A DNA stretch of 64,000 nt, from the NCBI GenBank assembly GCA_027946365.1, contig JAPEUQ010000001.1, forward strand, positions 1,798,001 through 1,862,000, given 5' to 3'. Of this stretch, positions 37,601 to 50,010 are shown piece by piece; position 1 is the first letter of the stretch; every line of letters begins with the position of its first letter. The translations under genes and the position numbers were made by a program. The stretch comes from Kalmusia sp. IMI 367209 (taxonomy: Eukaryota; Ascomycota; Dothideomycetes; Pleosporales; Didymosphaeriaceae). A model generated the notes under the pieces. The model ran no database searches. It had not been told where the DNA came from and saw only the letters and a list, made by a program, of their open reading frames with translations.

Positions 37601-39238
37601 CTAGAGAAAGATCAGTTCCCAGCTGAAAATATTCACGTCCGCAAAGATCTACTCGATGACTCCAACGCCGCAAAAGATGAAATGGACAAGGTGAAAAAGA
37701 AGCTCAAGACACTTCTTCGCGCGGGTGATAAGGCACCACCCCAGTTTGCCTGGCCTAAGGATGTCCCGGAACCGTACATTGTGGCTAAGCAAGTCGTGGA
37801 GTTGATGAAATTTCATCAGCGAGTTATGAATCACAATTTCAAGAAACTCGAATCTGGGGCGGTATTGTCACTACATGCCGTTTCGGGTAGCTCTGGAGAC
37901 GCAACCTCACCCGGTGCACTTGCGCAGGTAGCCAATATCAACCAAATACAACCCAGATGGTGTTGCAATGAAGGACCAGAGCTATTCAAGGAGCGTTGGG
38001 AGAAGCTATTCAAAGAGTTTAAGGATGCCGATAAAGTTGATCCTAGCAAAATATCTGAGCTCTACGATACTATGAAGTTCGATGCTCTTCATAATCGACA
38101 ATTCTTGGAGTGGGTGTTCACACCAGATTCTGCATTACTGGACGAAGACGCTATGGACAGCTCCAGACAGGTGTCGCAGGACAGTCAAATCAGACTCCCA
38201 CCGCCGCCCACACCCTCTGAGCAGTCCAAGACGGAGCCTAAAGAACAGCAACCCGAGAAGCCTTCGGAACGTGGCAATTTCGCACATCGCATAGGCTTCC
38301 GTCGTAGGTCCGAAGTTGCCATCAAATCTGCCCAGTCTCCTGCACCTCCTTCATACGTGCACGATTCGTATTTCAAGCTTTACACAGGTGTTGGTAATGC
38401 TTCATCAAAGGCGCAAGTGGATGCACGCCTTGTCAAGCTCCGCGAGATGTACCATCTTAGCAAAGTCCTTTTCGACTACATTGGCCCGCAAGAATATGGC
38501 ATTGGTAATGAAGAGAAGCTCGAGATTGGTCTTCTGACTTCTTTACCATTGTTAAAGGAAATCGTAGAAGACCTAGAGGAACTGCAAGCTTCAGATACTC
38601 CGAAGAGCTTCTTCTACTTCACAAAAGAATCCCACATTTACACCCTTCTAAACTGTATACTCGAGGGTGGCATTAAGACGAAGATTGAGCGCAATGCAAT
38701 TCCAGAGCTAGACTATCTTTCTCAGATTGGCTTCGAGCTATACGAGTCGGAGAACGCTTCGACAGACGAGTCGCCAAATACTTTCAACTATAGCATTCGT
38801 ATCACGCTTTCGCCAGGCTGTCACGCTTTTGCGCCACTCGACGTGTAAGTTTGTTTTCTTCCTAGTTGAAGACTTCACTAATTGTATTGCAGTCAACTTG
38901 ACTCACGACATATGATTGGGTTCTCGCCTCGACGTAGTCTCACCGCACATCACGACTGGAAGGAAGTACTTGAGACGCTACGGGCCAAATTCCACACGTA
39001 CGTATCATTTCTGTTTTACTATAGAGATGACCACCTACTAATCACTTTTTATAGTGTGAAGCTGCCGAAATCTTTCGTCGCGATCAATCTTAGTGAGAAA
39101 GTGCCAGATGCGTTCGACCGGAATACCAACGGAAATGACAACGGGGATGGAGACGGTGGAAATCAAGATGATCTAGGTTTGGGTGACCAAAAAATGACTG
39201 ATGTATCACTCCCACCACCTCAACTTCAAGACGATTAG
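34644..39238 (+). CDS. VIP1: Inositol hexakisphosphate/diphosphoinositol-pentakisphosphate kinase (VIP1/Asp1 type)
   Basis: Exons 34644-35094, 35154-38844, 38893-38997 and 39055-39238 with introns of 48-59 nt give 1,476 aa. After a long disordered N-terminus, the ATP-grasp kinase domain begins near residue 285 with GVCALESKARSKP and continues through NWPVCDFLISFFSDGFPL, VNDLPMQQVLWDRR and VIDVNGWSFVKDN. A Ser/Pro-rich linker leads to the phosphatase-like domain, marked by the histidine acid phosphatase motif VIRHADRTPKQKF. The kinase half adds a 1-position pyrophosphate to IP6/IP7 and the second half can remove it. The enzyme links phosphate status, morphology and the cytoskeleton in yeasts. 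All marker motifs are intact. Confidence 0.96.
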
Positions 39239-39655
39239 AATCCGCCGGACAGCTTGTGACGGGTGGCTAGACTCTACGATAGACGACGACTATGGTTCAA
39301 TGATAGACGAGGTCAAGTGGCTTACCAAGAAAGTACATTCACGCGGAACAATAACATATTGATTTTATACTGAAACACAATTTGCTATTCGATGCTATGC
39401 TGTGCTATGCTAAGCTAATTTTCTTGCTCGGCATAGCCTGTCTGCTACTAAAATCAAAAGAAAAAGACAAAAGAAAATAACAAATCGAGACTCGAGCTAG
39501 CCCGGGAAGACATGTCTCCTCAAAGGCAACTCGCTACCGGCTGACCCTAAAGCTCTATAGTCCGTCAGGCATTCTGCCACGCCTCGTGAGGGTGGTCTCT
39601 TCTGCGTATGACCCAGGCGTTTCTTTCAAACAGTATTTATCGTCCCCCCCCCCAT
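39239..39655. other. Convergent 3' region with poly-C run
   Basis: About 420 bp between the VIP1 stop and the stop of a minus-strand hypothetical gene. It holds A-rich stretches fitting 3' UTR ends, a TGCTATGC-type short duplication around 39,398-39,410 and a run of about 11 C near 39,643. Confidence 0.55.
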
Positions 39656-40303
39656 CTACTTCGCCCAACGCATGGAAGTGAAGACGGAGCGCACCAGCTT
39701 ATGTGCACTGCGCAAGAAGTACCGCTGTAGAGATAGAGACGACACGAATGTCGGCTCAGTATGCTTCGGCTCCGGCTCATGTTGCTTCGGCTTCGACTTC
39801 AGGTGCTTCGGCTCCGGCTCAGGGTGCTTCGGCTCTGGCTCGTGTTGAGATCCGGGCTCAGGTTTAGTCACCATCTCGTCTGCCTTGGGGAACGAGGAAG
39901 ATGATCCCTCGATGGCTGCGAGCAGCATAAGGGGGAAGGGGTATGCGCCTTGAGATACAAATGCGCTAGGATCGCGCGGGAGATACTGGTGCAATAGAAT
40001 CAGCGACTCGCGCTCGTACCAGCGGAGTGTCATGTGACCGAGGGATGTGTAGTATGTAGCGAGGGAGGCGTGGTAGGCGGCGATGGGATCAGTTGCAGCG
40101 GAGGTGGTGAGAGCCATGTTGGGCATGATTGTGTTTTGAGTAGAGGTTGCTGTGGTGTGGGCTGTATTGGTTGGGTAGTAATTGTTGTCGTTGGTAAGGC
40201 GGGACTTTTGCGTTTGGGGAGGAAATTTGTGGTTGAAGTTGATGTCAGACAGTGGGTTGAGGTGCAGTTCAGAAATTACGGGAGAGAAAAAGAAGTTGAG
40301 CAT
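39656..40303 (-). CDS. Hypothetical protein with EPEPKH repeats
   Basis: Single frame of 215 aa from ATG 40303 to TAG 39656. The first 60 residues are Asn/Thr-rich; a second Met (MPNMALTTSA) may be the true start. The middle reads AAYHASLATYYTSLGHMTLRWYERESLILLHQYLPRD-like helix-forming sequence. Residues around 150-185 carry imperfect repeats of EPEPKH. No known domain. The whole-length frame and directional composition suggest a real but fast-evolving gene; the repeat could also inflate the frame length by chance. Confidence 0.4.
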   Translation of the reverse strand: MLNFFFSPVISELHLNPLSDINFNHKFPPQTQKSRLTNDNNYYPTNTAHTTATSTQNTIMPNMALTTSAATDPIAAYHASLATYYTSLGHMTLRWYERESLILLHQYLPRDPSAFVSQGAYPFPLMLLAAIEGSSSSFPKADEMVTKPEPGSQHEPEPKHPEPEPKHLKSKPKQHEPEPKHTEPTFVSSLSLQRYFLRSAHKLVRSVFTSMRWAK

Positions 40304-40621
40304 TGTGTGAAAGGGAGGAGATTGTGGAGATTATGGAGAATCAACGTTGGTGCACAATGATGTGTGTGCTTTCGGCCGGTCTTTGTGTACAGCAGTGGGT
40401 ATGCACTTTCGGATTAGCTTCAGAAAATGTTGTCAGAATAATGCCACAGCATCTATATCCGTTAGACGTGCTTATCAACTTTCGATCAGACACTCTTTGC
40501 ATACCTAAAATTCCTTTGGACGGGAATGACCCGAAGCCTTTATTAACGACTTTCTCCAAGTATCCCAGCATTTGTTCAATCCGAAACTTTTATCAAATCT
40601 AACAGGCCTCCATGCTATCAG

Positions 40622-41154
40622 CTAGATGCGTATCTTCGTAAGTCTAGTCACAAGACTACCCTCAGTGTTTCCTTCCAAGGGAAGCCGCATACCCCTGAAA
40701 GGCTTCATCTCTACACAATCCGTGAACTCAAGTCCCACTATGTTCCACCATTCAAACTCTTTCCTGTCCTTCTTACCAGTCTTCTCAAGAAGCTCCACGG
40801 TCGTGGTGTTCAATGGTGGCTGAGCCCCTGATCTGCTGGACCGCAGCCGAATCTGTGTCTACTGTGTATCCATCCTGCACCAACGCGTTCTGCATCATGT
40901 TCAATTCGTTTAATTCTTTCCTCGATTGCTTCCACGATGGTGTGACCATAATGAATGGCAGACACGGCACCTTCAACCCAGATGGTACAGCGGTGGTTGA
41001 ATATCGCCAACTCCTGGGCGTCGGGTGTGACAGACGGATTTGCGGCAGTAGGGTATGGTTGGGGTATGTTGAATGTTACGGAGGGTTTGTAAGGCTTTTG
41101 AGATTTGCGATGGAGGACGAAGTAGCTTCTGTGGATTGGACCTTGATCGCTCAT
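40622..41154 (-). CDS. Hypothetical gene, two coding stretches, splice unresolved
   Basis: The 5' stretch starts at ATG 41154 (MSDQGPIHRSYFVLHRKSQK) and runs to about 40900 with sensible protein (IFNHRCTIWVEGAVSAIHYG, then a helix with EAIEERIKRIEHDAERVG). A second stretch in another frame ends at TAG 40622 and contains VELLEKTGKKDRKEFEWW and GLEFTDCVEMKPFRGM. An intron between them is needed, probably ending at CTCAG just before 40,823; the only phase-fitting donor I found (GTTGGT) is poor. No known family. Confidence 0.35.
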
Positions 41155-41912
41155 GGTTGTGTTGGTGTTACGGTAAAAGTCGATCAGAACTATAGGCCGC
41201 CTTGAATATACAAGGAAACGTGTTTGCGGTGAATGAGGTATGATCAAAGATAGTCTTGATCGTAGTCACGCGGTCGCCTAACACCATATCATCTACACCT
41301 GCAAGTCTTGCCGCAGGTTGCCGTGTTGTTACATCTAATACAGACCTTGTTGGGAGTTGATAGTTAGAGGGAAGGAGAACGGGCTGTGGCTCTCAGGCTG
41401 CGCGGAAACCGCGCATATTCGCGTTCCAACCTCGATTCGTACAAACTTTGCGGGTAATTCATGCATCTATTGCGTGATTTGCGGCAGGACTATTTGAGTC
41501 AAAGCTTCATGGTTGAGTTTCCGTCAGCTTACAACTTGACGATAATGTGTATGTGAGGCACGGCGGGCGTGTGGTCATCACGAGATTGGACGGATCTGAC
41601 CGGGATGTAAGGCAGACAGCTGTACTACTTACATACTAGGGTGCTACTGGCTAAATATCCAACCACGCCACATGTGAGATCTTCAATGTCACAAGGGTAG
41701 GAGCTCTAAAGACGTACTTGTAGCAGAAGAAGGCAGCTAGGGGTTTGGAGTCGGTGACTTCCTCCATATTTGGGTCAGAAGTGGCGTGGTACTGTCGGAA
41801 GTAAGCTATATTATCGCCTCCTTTAGCATCTGCCTTCGAGAAAGAGCTGTTGGAGCAGTCTTACTTATTGCCTCCTCCGCACATTTTCCCGTCCAAGATC
41901 TGTCCCAAGAAC
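41155..41912. other. Intergenic, about 750 bp
   Basis: Divergent region between the hypothetical gene and the P450 gene. Nothing recognised beyond short frames. Confidence 0.5.
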
Positions 41913-43527
41913 ATGACACAAACAAGTTTCGTCACCGTCGTGTCCTGTGTCCTCCTGTACATAACCTGGCGAACTGCATTAAATCTTCGGTACAAATCTG
42001 CACTACGCCGCAATGACTGTCAAGACCCACCCAGATATCGCCACAAGGAACCGTTTCTGGGCCTGGACTTTTTTTTCGGTTTCATGAACGCGTTCAAGGG
42101 AGGATACCTGCTAGACTTCAACAAAGCAGTATTCGATGAGTATGGAAAGACATTTACGATTGATTCTTTTGGAACGAAGGTCTTCAAGACTATCGACCCC
42201 GAAGTGTCAAAGGCTGTACATGCGACTTTCTTTTCTCATTTCGGCCTCCAGGGTCTTCGTTACGACATAGCCACTCATCTTTGGGGAAATGGGATCATCG
42301 TGGTTGATGGTTCGCACTGGAAGCATGGGAGAGCACTGATAAAATCATCATTTGATGTGGTGCATCTTGCAAACATGAAACGATTGCAAAAGCATACAAA
42401 CGTTCTGTTTGATCTACTTCCAAAGGATGGTTCTACGGTGGACCTTGCTCCGTTGTTCAAAAGACTGGTACGTTTCAAGTGTGTTGGAAAAAGAATACGC
42501 TAACATTATCAGATACTGGACACTACTAGCGAATTCATTTTTGGAGAAGCTATGGGAGCTCTCGAAGACTCCAAGCAATGCAAACATTTCATGGACGCGT
42601 TCGAATACGCACAGAGAGGAACTGGCATTCGATCAGTCCTTGGTCGCCTCAAGTTTCTTCATCGCGATAAAAAGTGGTGGGAGGCTTGCAAGCAAGTGAC
42701 TGACTACGCAGACAAACACGTTGATCGAGCGTTGGAGCGCCTGAGGGAAAAAGGAGTCGGCCAGCCACGACAAGAAACCAGCCGCTTGCGATTGGTGGAC
42801 GAAATGGCACATGATACTCAAGATAGAGTCACTCTGCGTTCCCACATTATCAGCGTCTTTAGTCCCGCACATGATGGGGCTGCGACTGTTCTCACGAATG
42901 TTGTTTTCCACTTAGCGCGGCACCCTGAGATATGGGATAAGTTGAAAAAGGAAATCGAACCAACGAAGGACAAGACATTGAGCTACGAATTGCTGAATTC
43001 CTACCAATACCTGGAATGGGTGCTGAAGGAAAGTAAGTCACATATTCCAACAATGAAGAAGATGGCGTGACATGGCTGACCACTGTTCAGCACACCGATT
43101 GACAACCATTGCGACCACAAATCAGCGACAATGCGTGAAAACTACCGTTCTACCTTTTGGCGGTGGGCATGATGGACGCTCTCCACTTTACATTCAGAAG
43201 GGCGACTTGGTGGAGATAAACTACCGTGCAATGGGGAGAGATAAATCTTTCTGGGGTGATGATGCCGATATTTTCAGACCTGAACGCTGGGAGTCTATGC
43301 GCCCAGGTTGGGAGTACACTCCCTTTGGTGGCGGACCACGATCATGTCCAGGAATGCGTCTTGTTTTCACCGAAAGTACATATGTACTCGTCATGCTGTT
43401 GAGAATGTTCGACAGGCTTGAGAATCGAGACCCAGAGCTTGAGTGGAAAGAAGAGTTTCGCCTTACAGTCCAGAGCAAGAATGGCTGTATTGTGGCATTG
43501 ATCCCATACAATCATAAATCACCATAG
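41913..43527 (+). CDS. Cytochrome P450 monooxygenase, CYP52-like
   Basis: Exons 41913-42467, 42513-43032 and 43091-43527 (introns 45 and 58 nt) give 503 aa. A hydrophobic N-terminal anchor (VVSCVLLYITW) places it in the ER. Visible P450 features: helix C WKHGRALIKSSF; helix I SPAHDGAATVL; the K-helix ExxR, formed across the second intron as KETHRL; the PERW motif FRPERWES; and the heme loop FGGGPRSCPGMRL with the axial cysteine. Sequence around PFGGGHDGRSPLYIQKGD resembles the alkane/fatty-acid hydroxylase group of fungi. The usual I-helix threonine is missing. The start is the first ATG; an in-frame TTG lies upstream. Confidence 0.9.
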
Positions 43528-43983
43528 TCAATAATGGAAGGATTTTCTCTCGAGACACTGAAAAGCTTCCAGCTCATATGGTTCGATGATCTAGGACTTC
43601 CCCTAATGTCACGCGAGTGCGGTGCAAAAAAATCTAGTCAGTTGAGAAGTGGCTCCATAAGATCCCCTTCTTGGGTCAAAGGCATTGCTGTTGAGCAAAT
43701 AGAAGCCAAACCACCGATCAATTGAACAACACGGCTTGGGGCTACGATAAGTAAAACTATAGCTTGTTTTGTAAGATAGATACACGAAGGAAGCACAGAA
43801 GAATTTCAAACGACGACCATGAGGGTCTGCAGACAAGATGCTTCTAGTAATTGACCTCGACCCTATGCCACATCTACATCAACTTAATGACCAGGCTATG
43901 GCAAGAGAATGACTCTTAGTGAGTATCTGAACGCGTTAGTATAGTTCGATAGAATATACAGGTGGGAGCACATACTCAACACT
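43528..43983. other. Convergent 3' region
   Basis: About 450 bp between the P450 stop and the stop of the next minus-strand gene. Short frames only, no feature recognised. Confidence 0.55.
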
Positions 43984-45039
43984 CTAGAAGGATAGGTCTG
44001 GCTGGAGATACGTATAGTCTGAAGTACTGTACTCAGATTGGGCTTCATCATCATCCATGTAGGTATCGGTGACGGAAGACTGCTCGATGTCGTACTCCAT
44101 ATCGTCGTGAGGTGGCATGCCGTCGAAGTCAAGAGATAGGCGAAACCCGCACGAGAAGCCCAAAGCGTAGGCTCTCATAACGGGACTGGGACACTGGCAG
44201 CCCTGAAGATCCTCTTCGATGTAGTCCGAGTCCACATACTGCTGGTATGCAGTAGTCGGCGGAGCCATGCCAGGATAGATGGGTTCTGCGCGCTGGTGAG
44301 CTTGAAAATACGTATAAAAGAGTATCTCCAGCTTTCAACACGAACAAGGTAATGTTAGAAGAGTTTTCGCTTACCTGAGGTACCTAGATACTGAAAATTA
44401 GGCTCATTAGAATCCAAAAGTATGTTGACGGACTGGAATTGCGCGTCGTTCATGCCAGTCAGACTATCCTCTGACGCAGACATAAGCTCTATCATGCTAG
44501 AAGCCGGAGAGCTGAAGGAGAGGTTCGATCCTGGGGTAGAGGGTTCTTCCGTAAGAGCGTATATGCCTGCCGGCGACAGAGCAGAATCAACTCCTCCTGT
44601 CTCGGCCTTTGTCAGGTCGCAGGATAGCATTTTGCGAATGGTCTCCAGGCTATTGTTCGCATTTTGACATCAGCCATAGATTCAGATGCGGACATATATT
44701 TTCAACTCACGGAATTCTGAAGCCAGTCTCTTGATGAAGATAGTCTTGGAGCTCTTTCCTGTCTGGGTATTGACATTTCAAGGTGTGAATGACAGGATTC
44801 AATGCTGTGTAGACATGTGTCACCATCTTGACCATTCTGTAATGATCTTCAACCGATAACCGATTACGTCCCTTGACACCCGAAAGACCCATGGTCTTTT
44901 TGATGGCTGGGGCTTTTCCCAGACCCTTTTCGGTTATGAACATCACAAAATCAACGAAACCGGCATGGTCGATCTCGGGGTCGTTGAGCTCGTAGTTGTT
45001 AATGAGCTCTAGGAAGGCGGCGCGATCGAGTTGGGACAT
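43984..45039 (-). CDS. Hypothetical acidic protein, three exons
   Basis: Exons 45039-44711, 44649-44375 and 44300-43984 give 306 aa. The first 110 residues are well folded in appearance (AAFLELINNYELNDPEIDHAG, then KKTMGLSGVKGRNRLSVEDH and a YPDRKELQDYLHQETGFR helix). The remainder is Ser/acid-rich and ends in a Tyr/Asp-rich tail (YMDDDEAQSEYSTSDYTYLQ). The second intron's acceptor is ambiguous: TTCAAG (44301) and GCGCAG (44286) both keep frame. No domain recognised; function unknown. Confidence 0.6.
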
Positions 45040-45700
45040 TCTAACAATAGATACAATAACGATAACAGTAACGGTAAAGATGATTTGTTGCAGTTCGGTA
45101 GCCAACTAAGCTTTGTGGGACCTGTGCCCTTGGTAGTCTTCTTATAGCGCATTTGAACACACTTTGACGGCGTCCCAAAACGCTGAACGAGCAAAATCGC
45201 CGTGGTGGTGGATTTTTTTTGTTCATACCAAAAAAAATGTAGCGCAGCATTTTGCGTGTCGGCTGGGAACGACTGCCGCAACATTTGACTACAGTACAAG
45301 GAACTTAGCGACTTCGGCCTGCAAAAATCTTGTTACTTTTGCATTGAGTCGCAAACCTGGAGCAATAATACTGGGAAGATGGCCAGACGAGCATCTCTTT
45401 ACCAAACGTAGCTGTGGACGCACCAAAACACCATGCTAGTTTCGCTACGCGGCCCCTACAAATTTTGTTCCAACGTCATTTATTGCTAAATGTACTCTGG
45501 GAATGGCGCTAGTCGGCCGCTTATTGGACTCTATTGTAGCTTTGAGGTGCGCTTTGTCGATTTGGGGGCCAAAAGTTCGAGCGCGAGCTTTTTGCGCTAA
45601 ACCTCAACGCCCCACTGTGTGTACCATAACAAGACCTCATAAGTACGATCGTATTCGCTTTTTGCCGTGATGCAGTGCAAACCCCCTACTTCATTGCAAA

Positions 45701-45930
45701 ATGTCTTCATTATCAACCGATAACGCGATCAGTCTCGCTGCCTTGATCGTTGCTGTCGTCCAGCTGATAATGCAAACAGCGTTCTCGTTGGAAATTCACA
45801 AACGATCGCGAGTTTTGAGGTGTTCTGGTAAGTTTCTCACCACCCAAGAGAAATATACAAGCGCACTGACCATTCAGATAGGGATTGCATCTTTGCGACA
45901 AGGGCCGCGAAGGAAGAGAGCATGTGCTGA
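45701..45930 (+). CDS. Small hypothetical protein with one membrane segment
   Basis: Exons 45701-45827 and 45878-45930 around a 50-nt intron with GTAAGT donor, CTGAC branch and TTCAG acceptor give 59 aa. Residues 8-28 (AISLAALIVAVVQLIMQTAF) form a hydrophobic helix. The product may be a truncated version of a longer fungal membrane protein, since it stops shortly after the intron. Surrounding DNA is gene-poor with an A-run at about 46,110. Confidence 0.35.
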
Positions 45931-46552
45931 TAGCCTTGTAGGTTGCAGCCAATTATTTGGGCGCTGCTAACCAGTTAGGGCAGCGCGGTTCACGCCAAGA
46001 TGCTAAATCCTGGGGTTGACTGCGAATTTTGGGGCTCGGGTATTTGCGGGGTCAAATATGTACATGGCAAATTTGTTCGCAAACCAACTTATGAATTTTT
46101 TGCATTTGCAAAAAAAAAAAACCAATCTGACGTGTGTACCTTTCCATCCCATGAGACTATGCGCTGACCTATGGTAGCCATGACGTCACATTCATTGCGA
46201 CATAGAGGCCGAAGGGACACTTCAGGCTGGTTTTGTAGGCCTCCTTTCGCAAGAACGTGAACGTCAACTGTAGGCTACCCCAGGTACTACATCATAATTG
46301 TAACTACCTATGAGAGCGTATATTACCTCATAATATAATCCTACAGCTCACGAGTGACGACTCGGTTAACGCTCCTCATCTTGACGCGAGAGGGTGCGCC
46401 GCAAAGGTGTCCGAGTTAACCCTTTGACCTCTGTGCAGTTTTCTCGTTCGATTAACGCTCATTGATGCGGCTTGCCGCACATGTATGCTCTAAGAGGACT
46501 GGGAATGCAGAAGCGTAGCTTGATAGCGTAGGTATATTGCGCACGCCCTTAT
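45931..46552. other. Intergenic, A-run and AT-rich stretch
   Basis: No gene recognised. A run of about 12 A near 46,110 and a TATATTACCTCATAATATAAT stretch near 46,320 stand out. Confidence 0.5.
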
Positions 46553-46846
46553 TCAGCGTCCAAAGAAATTTGATGGAAGAGGATGATTATCCGGAACCCG
46601 ATGCTGATTATCGGTGCTGGCTCGTGCAAACATTTCCGAACCCAATAAAGACGTTCTTTCAGCCGCTTCGGCCGGTATTCCTGTGTCGTTGTGCGTGAGA
46701 TTGCTAAACATACCCGAGCAAGGTGAATGATCTATCGAGGACGTTCCCAGCTGCGAAAACGAATGGTTCATATCCATTAGTGGAGAACCAAGATCATTCC
46801 AGCTGTTGAAAGACATTCCACGGCCCAGTCCGTCGTCTATTCGAGG

Positions 46847-47908
46847 TCATTTGTAGGACGACCCTGAAGATCCGTACCCAGGTTGTGGACTAGTAATCGC
46901 AAACAAACTTTCCACTTCAATTTGTACTTCCAATTCTTTGCAGCGCGCTTGCGATTCTTTTAGACTGGTGCGAGCTTTTGCGAGTTTTGTCTCCAGGTCC
47001 TTAACTGTCTCTGCGTATTTCTTCTCCAGAGCCTTGATCAATTCCGCCTTGTCAGTGAGCTGCTGCGTCAGGCCAGAGACTTTCTCCTCAAGCTCTTGAA
47101 CTTTGAACTCCAGGTCTAGCTTCTTTATGTCTGCATCTAGCCAGGTTGTCTTAAGCTCTTGGAGTTTTAGCTGTACATCGTCTGCTGATCGCTGCGCTCG
47201 ATCCTCTTGCCGCATCAGAGTCTTCGGTCGAGACGGGATCGCGATAGGTGCAGTACCATAGGTGATATGCTGCGCTGCGTCGGACAAAGGCCGTTGGGGA
47301 ACACTTCCATATCGCGTTGCTGGTGTTTGGGGCATCCAGTTCTGCGGCGTGTTGTACGGACTAAGCTCTGCGTTGGTCGTCCTTGTCGCAGTCGCATATT
47401 CAGTAACTGGATGCACAGTTTCAACCTTCCAGTCTTTGGATATCTTGTTGAAGTTCTCGTACCTAGAGATATTGTCAGTGCTTGAAACGCTCTGAAGAAA
47501 GTGGGTGTTCACTTACACGACTGGAATGTGGTAGTCCTCTTTGATTTCTCGCACAATTGCTGAGATATTTGGCGACTTCTGGTCCACAATCTTCCCCATG
47601 AATCGTTCGTGGACGCATTTCCATAGTCTTTGGCACAAACCTGCATGTTTTCCTGCTTCAAAGTCGATGAAGGCAGGTGTTTGCTGGAAATGTTCCCAGG
47701 CCGCCTTCTGCCTTCCTTCTGCTTGACAAAATGATGGCAAATATGCATCAAAAAGCCGTTGTGAGATGTTGTTTGCGGCGGAATCGTACCCTTCGGGATA
47801 TCGAGGAGGATTCGTCTGGGACATTAGGCGAGCGGTCGGACGTGTTCCAAGCGTGGTCGAGACGGGCTCTATCGTCGCGGCAAAGAAATCGGAAAATAAA
47901 TTCGACAT
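46847..47908 (-). CDS. Hypothetical coiled-coil protein
   Basis: Exons 47908-47517 and 47462-46847 (54-nt intron) give 335 aa. The N-terminal 130 residues have AFIDFEAGKHAGLCQRLWKC and RFMGKIVDQKSPNISAI. After a Pro/Thr-rich linker, residues about 215-315 form a long heptad-type helix (QLKLQELKTTWLDADIKK, then VQELEEKVSGLTQQLTDKAE and VKDLETKLAKARTSL), a clear coiled coil. A downstream frame (46816-46553) can be joined in phase by a weak GTCGTC donor and an AACAG acceptor, adding about 83 residues; this C-terminal extension is uncertain. Function unknown, perhaps a scaffold. Confidence 0.7.
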
Positions 47909-49955
47909 TGTGATCAGGAGAGTTCAGCAGAAGCTTTTGGACGTAAGGCGTCAAGTTGGCGATCTTCGACAGTAGAGCTTCTAATACAAGACCAAGTCGA
48001 CACCGTAGGTAGACTAGGCTGCTTGACTGCCTGCTTTGGGACAATAAAATGTGCGCAGACTTCGTGCGCTGCACTTCTGAATATGTAGGTGGCGTGCGGG
48101 GGTCGATATCTGTGTGTAACGCATGGGATCGTGTGTTGAGATGATTCTTGTGCGCGGCTGAGGGGTGGTGATGATTCCAAGACCGAGAGGCAGAGAGCCT
48201 TGTAAAGCCACATACACATGAGTGGTTCGATAGCCGCGCACGCATGTGGGCGCATATGAGCATCGCATTGATCTATGGAACGACTTTCTTTGATGCTATG
48301 CGCTGAATACCGAAAGACACACATCGTTGAGCCTATTCCGCAGACGAGCTCAACTTTGGCATGATTTCGCGGCGAGTCATCAGCCTCGTGACATAGCTCA
48401 TTGCACCAAAATATACGAACAAGCCAACCCCGGCTCTTCCGTCAGTAACACACTGGTAGGAACGACGAGGCGGAAACTGTAAACATATCGCGACGATGAG
48501 GATAGAGGCTTACTGCACTACAGCTGTGATCTTACTACAGCGCAGGTCGCTAGACACGGTGGGATCGTGTCCTAGTGGTGTCGGCTTGAGGAAGTCTTAG
48601 AGTGTGACTATACTTCGAGGAGCAACAACAACTGATGCTTCCCGATTGACTTCGTGCTTCAGGGCTAAGCTCATCATCTGTATAAGCGCCTTCCAGTATG
48701 TGAGCGCCTCTTAAGGGATCTGACGATTACTACGGAAAACCACTTGCGGGTGTGTTTGTACGCCTTCCTTCTTTATGTACAGCATTGTTCCTTCCAGCTT
48801 CACAGAGACTCGACAAGGATTAATGTTTGAACCGTCTAGCGTTAATCTAGGCAACCACCATAGCGGCTATCAGCGTTTCCACATAAGGTTTAGCATTACT
48901 GGGACGGAATTGGAGGATATGGTAACGTATAGTAGTTTCCAGAATAAATTCACAACTTAGAGGGAAATCTTTTAGTATATCAGGCTTTATTCCCGTGGAA
49001 TATAGCGGTTCTTAGATAACGTCTACCTTACTATTGAACGAGGCTCTTAAACCAAGCAGAGCGGCCCAGCCGTTGTTTAGGCCCGTTCTTTTCTTACCAC
49101 ATTTTCGATCACCACTCTAAGTAGGCTTAATTCCACTTTATGAGTGAACTACTCCAAATTTTAGGCTCGGCTTGGGTTAGACGATCGTAATTATCCGCCC
49201 ACTAATTTGCAGTGGCGTTAGAGTGGGACTATAGGAGCTGGCCTAGTCTCTAGGCAATTTTAGTATTCACTTGCATTTTAAATTTGAAAAAATTGTTTGA
49301 ATCGATTATTTAGTTGAGTCACATTATGGTTGCCATCTTATGATGTGGCGGATGCTTTATAAGGTCAATCACTGTGTCGAGAGACACACGGTGTCGCAGG
49401 ACAGAACAGCGCTTCGGGCTTCCAGCATCTCCCCACCATAAGGTTGCGAAGCATAGCGTAACCCGAATTCTTAGATTTTGATCCCTAATACATTCTTCGA
49501 CAAGGAAAATCGCGGTGTTGGTAATGCTGGCGATGATTTCGTCAACGCTGCCAGTCGCCCCTTCAGCTAGACCCCCTGTCAAATTACGATTCGAGGCTTC
49601 TGAAGGGACTTCGGAGGACTAGAAAGAAACTACAGGTGAGGGAGATCATTTCGTTACACTTTTAAGATCTTTCAACCTAGAAGCGTATGTACCGAAAAGT
49701 CCGTTAGGCAGAGGAGGAAACCTTGAAAGTCCCTAGCGTAATTAGTGAGTATTCACGCGTTCAGATGCCGCCGTCCCATATCGTACTGAAATTGACACTA
49801 TACCTACCGCAGACAGCTGTTCTGTTATGGCCATGCACCCTATGGGTATGGGCTGTTACGACGCGCCATCTATATACATTCTGGTACATCGTCCTAAATC
49901 CTCCTTTATCTACTTTAGGAGCCAAATACTGGGGGCTCCCGAGGTAATGGCCAAA

Positions 49956-50010
49956 GCGGGTCGGCCGTCCTCCCTACTAGTTGTGCGAAGCTCAAAGTGT
50001 TTAGTACTTG
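49956..50010 (+). repeat. Dispersed degenerate repeat, copy A
   Basis: Shares GGTCGGCC, then CCTCCCT, then AAAGTGTTT at conserved spacing with copy B on the opposite strand at 55303-55362. In one frame both encode a peptide with AGRPSSL and K-C-hydrophobic residues, suggesting relics of the same once-coding or transposon sequence. Confidence 0.55.

Noticed and set aside
45240..46550. Suspected decayed transposon
   Set aside because: No inverted ends, no transposase-like motif and no repeat of it elsewhere in the window.
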